15,988 nucleotides of DNA, taken from contig DNDO01000157.1 of assembly GCA_003484265.1 (NCBI GenBank), positions 7,713 to 23,700 of the forward strand, given 5' to 3'. A program made the translations under genes and the position numbers. A model generated the notes under the pieces. It had not been told where the DNA came from, did not search any database, and saw nothing but the letters and a program-made list of their open reading frames with translations. Shown one piece after another: positions 12,146 to 15,988 of the stretch. This stretch comes from Anaerolineae bacterium (GTDB lineage Bacteria > Chloroflexota > Anaerolineae > Anaerolineales > Villigracilaceae). Each line of letters begins with the position of its first letter. Position 1 is the first letter of the stretch.

Positions 12146-14830
12146 TTACTTCAACTGTGAGTTGATCTTTTCGGCTGTATCTTTATAACCTGCCAGTTTC
12201 TCACGTTCCTTTTGAACAACGGAAGCGGGCGCTTTGTTTGCGAAGTCGCTTCCCAGAAGTTTCTCCAACCGTTCGATATGCGACTCGGCTTCCTTAAGTT
12301 CCTTTTCAAGCCGCGTCTTTTCTTCGGCGAGGTCTATCATGCCTGCAAGCGGGAGATAGATCTCGATTGAGCCGATAATGACTACAGCAGTATCGCCTGG
12401 TTTATCTTTCAATGACTCAGTGATCGCAAGTTCCGATTCATTCAAGCCTGCCAGTGCAGCGATGATTGTGGATTGCTCTTTCAAGAAACTCGTCTTTGCA
12501 CCTGCTGAAATGCTGGCGGGAATCTTTTTGAAAGGAGCCACGCCCTTTTCTGCACGCAGGTTGCGGATGGAACGCACGATCTCCTGGATCAACTCGAAGT
12601 CGGCGACTTTCGCATCCTCCCAGCCTTCGGGTTCGCGCGTCTCGGGCCATTTGGCAACGATCAAGGCAGATGGCCAATCTTTGGCGGTATCCGCTATTGG
12701 AGATTCGAGAAGCGAGCCTCGGATATGTCCCCAAATCTCTTCGGTGACGAACGGTGTGAACGGGTGAAGCAACCGCAGGCATGTATCGAATACACGCGCG
12801 AGGGTTTCGGCTGTGCGCGCTTTTACGGCATCGTCCTTCAATTGTTCTTTGGCAATCTCCACGTACCAATCGGCGAAATCGTTCCAGATAAAATCATAGA
12901 TCTGCTGACCAGCCTGCCCATATTGGAAATTTTGAAACTGCCGTTCCACGTCGTGGATGAGTCTTTGCAACTTTGCCCAAATCCAAGAGTCGGCAAGAGT
13001 GTACTCAGCGTCTTTGCCAACCGCTGATTGCTGACTGCTGACTGCTGATATTACAAATCGTCCCGCGTTCCATATTTTGTTTGCGAAATTGCGATTGGAC
13101 TCCACTTTCTTGAGTCCAACGTTGGTATCGTTTCCGGGTGTTGAACCAACCAGCAGCGTGAAGCGAAGCGCGTCTGTTCCGAGATCGTCCATGACGATCA
13201 GCGGATCGATCACGTTGCCGGTCGTCTTCGACATCTTGCGTCCATGTTCATCGCGGACGAGCCCATGAAGATACACGGTATGGAACGGGATTTTGCCGGT
13301 GTATTCAAGTCCGCTCATGATCATGCGCGCCACCCAGAAGAACAAAATGTCGTAGCCCGTTTCCATGTAGGATGTGGGATAGAAATATTTGTAGTCGGGC
13401 GTTTCTTCGGGCCATCCCAAAGTGGAGAAGGGCCAAAGTCCGGACGAGAACCATGTGTCAAGCACATCTTCATCCTGATAAATTTCTTTGGATTGGCACG
13501 TACCGCATTCCGTCGGGTCTTCGCGCGCCACGGTCATGTGCCCATTGGGGCAATACCACACAGGGATGCGGTGTCCCCACCACAACTGACGGCTGATGCA
13601 CCAGTCCTTTATGTTCTCCATCCAGTTGTAATATATCTTTTCAAAACGTTCAGGAACGATCTTGATACGCCCATCCTTCACAGAATCGAGCGCGGCTTTT
13701 GCCAACGGTTCGATGGTCACGAACCATTGTGTGGAGATCATAGGTTCGACGATTTCTCCGCCGCGCTGTGATTTGGGGATGGTGGTTCGGTACGGTTCGG
13801 ATTTGATGACAAGCCCGGCTTCCTTCATATCTGCCCACATATTCTTGCGCGCCTCGAATCGATCCTGACCCTGATACTTGCCTCCGTTTTCATTGACCCT
13901 TGCCTCCTTATCGAGCATGGAGATGATTGGCAGGTTATGGCGTTGGGCAATGTCATAGTCGTTCGGGTCGTGACCGGGTGTGATCTTGAGCGCGCCGGTG
14001 CCGAACTCCATGCTGACGTATTCGTCTGCGATAACGGGGATTTCACGATTCAAGATCGGCACGATAACGGTCCTGCCGATGAATTTATTGAATCGTTCAT
14101 CTTCGGGATGGATAGCTACAGCTGTATCACCCAATATGGTTTCGGGGCGGATGGTTGCAACTGGGATATGCTCCTCTGAATCTTTCAGCATGTATTTGAA
14201 GTAATACAGCGTGGCATCCACTTCCTCGTATTCAACCTCAAGGTCTGAGACAGCGGTCTTGAGACCCGGCGACCAATTGATGAGGCGCGGTCCGCGGTAG
14301 ATCAGTCCCTTTTCGTGGAGTTGGACAAAAGCTTCTCGAACTGCACGGCTCAGCCCGTCGTCCAGTGTGAAGCGTTCGCGGTCCCAGTCACAGGAGGCGC
14401 CGAGTCGTCGGATCTGATTTGTGATCATGCTCCCATATTTACGCTTCCATTCCCAGGTGCGTTCGATGAATGCCTCGCGCCCCATTTCCTCGCGGGTCAC
14501 TTCTTCGGTTCGGAGAATCTCACGCTCAACCATGAGTTGTGTAGCGATGCCCGCGTGGTCGGAGCCGGGAATCCATAACGTCGAATAGCCCTTCATGCGA
14601 TGGTAGCGGATCATGAGGTCTTCAACGCTGACGAACATGGCGTGACCGATGTGCAGTTCGCCGGTTACGTTCGGCGGCGGGATGGCGATGACGAACGGCT
14701 CGATATTGGGGTCGAAGTCCGCGTTGTTGGGGTCGTTGTGCGGCTTGAAGAAACCGCCTGCCTCCCACATCGCATAAATGCGCGGCTCGGTGGATTTGAA
14801 ATCGTATGCTTTTGGTAATTCATTTGTCAT
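12146..14830 (-). CDS. valS: Valyl-tRNA synthetase
   Basis: A class I aminoacyl-tRNA synthetase of 894 residues that attaches valine to tRNA-Val. HIGH is at 60-63 in PPNVTGELHIGHAM and KMSKT at 532-536. Between them lies the editing domain (about 190-350, with ATIRPETILGDTAVAIHP), which removes mischarged threonine. WWGHRIPVWYC (417-427) precedes a short zinc-finger-like insert. The anticodon-binding domain follows, then a charged coiled coil (about 825-894), the C-terminal tRNA arm of ValRS. Residues 595-604 (SAVSSQQSAV) are an in-frame insert encoded by a 7-bp tandem repeat, in the variable linker after the catalytic core. ATG 14830 has AGGAG at good spacing. Expression is under a T-box leader. 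Confidence 0.98.
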   Translation of the reverse strand: MTNELPKAYDFKSTEPRIYAMWEAGGFFKPHNDPNNADFDPNIEPFVIAIPPPNVTGELHIGHAMFVSVEDLMIRYHRMKGYSTLWIPGSDHAGIATQLMVEREILRTEEVTREEMGREAFIERTWEWKRKYGSMITNQIRRLGASCDWDRERFTLDDGLSRAVREAFVQLHEKGLIYRGPRLINWSPGLKTAVSDLEVEYEEVDATLYYFKYMLKDSEEHIPVATIRPETILGDTAVAIHPEDERFNKFIGRTVIVPILNREIPVIADEYVSMEFGTGALKITPGHDPNDYDIAQRHNLPIISMLDKEARVNENGGKYQGQDRFEARKNMWADMKEAGLVIKSEPYRTTIPKSQRGGEIVEPMISTQWFVTIEPLAKAALDSVKDGRIKIVPERFEKIYYNWMENIKDWCISRQLWWGHRIPVWYCPNGHMTVAREDPTECGTCQSKEIYQDEDVLDTWFSSGLWPFSTLGWPEETPDYKYFYPTSYMETGYDILFFWVARMIMSGLEYTGKIPFHTVYLHGLVRDEHGRKMSKTTGNVIDPLIVMDDLGTDALRFTLLVGSTPGNDTNVGLKKVESNRNFANKIWNAGRFVISAVSSQQSAVGKDAEYTLADSWIWAKLQRLIHDVERQFQNFQYGQAGQQIYDFIWNDFADWYVEIAKEQLKDDAVKARTAETLARVFDTCLRLLHPFTPFVTEEIWGHIRGSLLESPIADTAKDWPSALIVAKWPETREPEGWEDAKVADFELIQEIVRSIRNLRAEKGVAPFKKIPASISAGAKTSFLKEQSTIIAALAGLNESELAITESLKDKPGDTAVVIIGSIEIYLPLAGMIDLAEEKTRLEKELKEAESHIERLEKLLGSDFANKAPASVVQKEREKLAGYKDTAEKINSQLK
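13023..13050. repeat. Four tandem 7-bp units inserted in frame in valS
   Basis: GCTGATT, GCTGACT, GCTGACT and GCTGATA run without gaps through 13023-13050. On the coding strand they encode SAVSSQQSAV at ValRS residues 595-604. Three units (21 bp) encode seven residues, so the array stays in frame. It lies in a linker where ValRS proteins vary in length. Confidence 0.85.
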
Positions 14831-14843
14831 ATCATCTCCTCAT

Positions 14844-14889
14844 GTCATTGCGATGGTTGGTTGCTTCGGGCTTTCGCCATCGCAATGAC
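14844..14889. repeat. REP-like palindrome in the valS leader
   Basis: Arms 14844-14856 (GTCATTGCGATGG) and 14877-14889 are perfect 13-bp complements with a 20-nt loop containing GCTTCGGGC. The GTCATTGCGA...GAAGCAA wording resembles short palindromic repeats scattered in many bacterial genomes, including Chloroflexi. It lies between the T-box terminator and the valS SD (14836-14840), so it is inside the transcribed leader. Confidence 0.75.
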
Positions 14890-14900
14890 GGGTCGTTAAT

Positions 14901-14938
14901 TAAAATAAAAACGCTCCGTCCAATAAGAGGACGAAGCG
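14901..14938 (-). terminator. Regulated terminator of the valS T-box
   Basis: On the minus strand CGCTTCGTCC (14929-14938) pairs with GGACGGAGCG (14912-14921), ten pairs including one G-U, loop of 7 nt, followed by TTTTTATTTTA. The left arm overlaps bases used by the antiterminator, as in T-box systems. Confidence 0.88.
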
Positions 14939-15135
14939 CAGGCTCCGCGGTACCACCTCAATTCGCTCATCATACTAACGAACGCTCTTGAATAGCTATA
15001 ACGGGCATTCCCGTGCCGTTCTACTTGCTTCTGGCTTTCTTCGGCAAATCCATCAGACGACTTCGGCATTGTATTCCTGCGGATGCTTTCACCAATATAC
15101 ATCCTTCTCTATCAGGTTACTGACGCTTACTATTT
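14901..15135 (-). ncRNA. T-box riboswitch leader of valS
   Basis: The minus strand holds the T-box core GAGGTGGTACCGCGG (14945-14959), which binds the free CCA end of uncharged tRNA. It can form the classic antiterminator: GAGG with CCTC and GCG with CGC around the TGGTACC bulge, in competition with the terminator at 14912-14938. Upstream, AGTAA and a distal hairpin with GGTGAAAGC (in GGATG...CATCC) fit Stem I, and AACGG...CCGTT fits Stem III. A valine codon GTC occurs twice in AAGTCGTCTGATGG (15056-15061), the likely specifier region; I cannot fix which one. Low charging of tRNA-Val should raise valS expression. Confidence 0.93.
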
Positions 15136-15148
15136 CTGAATGGCTGGG

Positions 15149-15177
15149 ATTATACGAGACGCGGGGATGATAGTCAA
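15149..15177 (-). promoter_or_regulatory. Promoter of the valS T-box transcript
   Basis: On the minus strand TTGACT (15172-15177) and TATAAT (15149-15154) are 17 bp apart, 11 of 12 consensus positions. The start would be near 15142, giving a leader of about 310 nt before valS. Confidence 0.85.
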
Positions 15178-15186
15178 GCAGGATGC

Positions 15187-15192
15187 TATACT
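15187..15192 (+). promoter_or_regulatory. Possible -10 box of a leaderless TauE/SafE gene
   Basis: TATACT ends six bases before ATG 15199, so transcription would begin at or next to the start codon. There is no SD and no good -35. It overlaps none of the valS promoter boxes, which lie 10 bp away on the other strand. Confidence 0.35.
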
Positions 15193-15198
15193 TGCCAC

Positions 15199-15963
15199 AT
15201 GTTCACCCCCGTTCAATTCTTCCTCGTCGCCCTCGCCGCGCTTGCTGCTGGAGCGGTCAACGCCATCGCTGGCGGCGGGACATTGATCACATTTCCGATG
15301 CTCACTTTCCTCGGCATGCCCGCCGTCTCTGCCAATGTGACGAATACGGTTGCGCTCAGTCCCGGTTATTTCGGCGGAACATTGGCCCAACTCGATGACC
15401 TGCGCGGACAGGGTAAACGGTTGTGGCTGATTATTCCCGCCGGGGTGGTTGGTGGAATCATTGGCGGCTACCTCCTTTTGCAGACAGGGGAGAAGATATT
15501 CAAGGAACTTGTCCCTTATCTAATCTTATTGGCGTCGCTCCTGCTTGCCATACAAGAACCTGCCCGTGTGTGGTTGACAAAACGTATGACATCAGGGCAG
15601 GATGCAAATTTGGAAAAATGGACCTGGTTCCCCCTTGGTTTGGCATCTGTCTATGGCGGATATTTCGGCGCGGGACTCGGCGTGATGTTATTGTCCGCTT
15701 TGGGGTTGACCTTGAACGACGACCTGACCCGCCTCAATGCTTTGAAACAGGCTGTTTCTTTTAGTGTGAATACTGCCGCCGCGGTTTTCTTTATCTTCTC
15801 AGGGAAAGTCGTCTGGTCTGCCGCGTTGGTGATGGCAGCCGGAGCGCTCGTCGGTGGCGCAATGGGCGGACGACTCGCGGGCAGGATTAGACCATCCACG
15901 TTACGATGGACAGTAGTGGTTATCGGCGTCATCATCTCCATCATTTATTTTGTGCGCGGATAA
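15199..15963 (+). CDS. TauE/SafE (TSUP) family permease, sulfite exporter-like
   Basis: A 254-residue membrane protein with about eight hydrophobic segments in two similar halves, as in the TauE/SafE family, which exports or imports small sulfur or carboxylate anions. The first half carries the family signature AGAVNAIAGGGTLITFPML (about 17-35) and NVTNTVALSPGYFGGTL; the second has the matching YGGYFGAGLGVMLLSALGL with LNALKQAVSFSVNTAAAV. Substrate cannot be told from sequence. The start ATG 15199 has no SD but a TATACT box six bases upstream. It is divergent from the valS transcription unit. A sulfite-oxidase-family gene exists in the window but is 12 kb away, so a functional link is only a guess. 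Confidence 0.92.
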   Translation: MFTPVQFFLVALAALAAGAVNAIAGGGTLITFPMLTFLGMPAVSANVTNTVALSPGYFGGTLAQLDDLRGQGKRLWLIIPAGVVGGIIGGYLLLQTGEKIFKELVPYLILLASLLLAIQEPARVWLTKRMTSGQDANLEKWTWFPLGLASVYGGYFGAGLGVMLLSALGLTLNDDLTRLNALKQAVSFSVNTAAAVFFIFSGKVVWSAALVMAAGALVGGAMGGRLAGRIRPSTLRWTVVVIGVIISIIYFVRG

Positions 15964-15968
15964 ATAAC

Positions 15969-15988
15969 ATGCCAGATACTCATACACT
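15969..15988 (+). CDS. Possible start of a further gene cut by the window edge
   Basis: An ATG five bases after the TauE/SafE stop opens a frame (M-P-D-T-H-T) that reaches the edge. Spacing suggests a following operon gene, but there is no SD and too little sequence to identify it. Confidence 0.25.

Noticed and set aside
13244..13771. Plus-strand frame of 175 codons
   Set aside because: Antisense shadow of valS with no recognisable protein features.
1822..15963. Sulfite oxidation and export system formed by the molybdoenzyme and the TauE/SafE permease
   Set aside because: The two genes are 12 kb apart, separated by unrelated operons, and the permease substrate is unknown.

Overview
The window looks like a chromosomal segment of a Chloroflexota (probably Anaerolineae-type) bacterium. 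The pointers are an FMN-riboswitch-controlled NMT1/THI5-like ABC transporter (the RibXY type I associate with Chloroflexi), a valS gene under a T-box leader, a DUF2277 protein, and a mixture of strong Shine-Dalgarno starts with starts that have a -10-like box just upstream and no SD. The taxonomic call is inference; no rRNA or tRNA gene is present.

Layout. (1) 1-1740, minus strand: a YdcZ-type small membrane protein, a complete Ada alkylation-repair sensor/methyltransferase, and the start of an MFS-like permease that runs off the left edge. (2) 1791-2993, plus strand: a sulfite-oxidase-family molybdoenzyme whose start codon abuts a 13-bp inverted repeat, ended by a strong hairpin. (3) 3007-4813, minus strand: an HD-GYP phosphodiesterase with a C-terminal zinc ribbon, and an 8-TM protein that looks like a tandem duplication of a 4-TM unit. 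(4) 4814-5211: a gap without an intact gene, holding what I read as a frameshifted C-terminal remnant of an IS200-like / REP-associated (RAYT) transposase. (5) 5212-6810, plus: holB (clamp-loader delta'), a DUF2277 protein and an unrecognised CxxC protein. (6) 7125-8918, plus: a two-gene lipoprotein operon, the first product a seven-repeat kelch propeller. (7) 8930-11842, minus: a consensus promoter (TTGACA-17-TATAAT), an FMN riboswitch, a complex expression platform, then permease, binding protein and ATPase of a probable riboflavin importer. (8) 11843-15177, minus: a promoter, T-box leader, REP-like palindrome, valS, and a small zinc-ribbon membrane protein. (9) 15199-15963, plus: a TauE/SafE-family permease, then possibly the start of another gene.

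How it fits together. The two best-defined regulatory systems are RNA-based. FMN sensing controls a flavin importer, and uncharged tRNA-Val sensing controls valyl-tRNA synthetase. Around them are small repeat structures: a perfect 13-bp palindrome of the 'GTCATTGCGA' type between the T-box terminator and the valS SD, a perfect 15-bp inverted repeat of the 'CACAGAGACACGG' type between binding-protein and ATPase genes, four 7-bp units inserted in frame in valS, and five 8-bp units crossing the permease stop codon. With the transposase relic, this suggests a genome shaped by REP-like repeats, some of them now inside regulatory leaders and a core gene.
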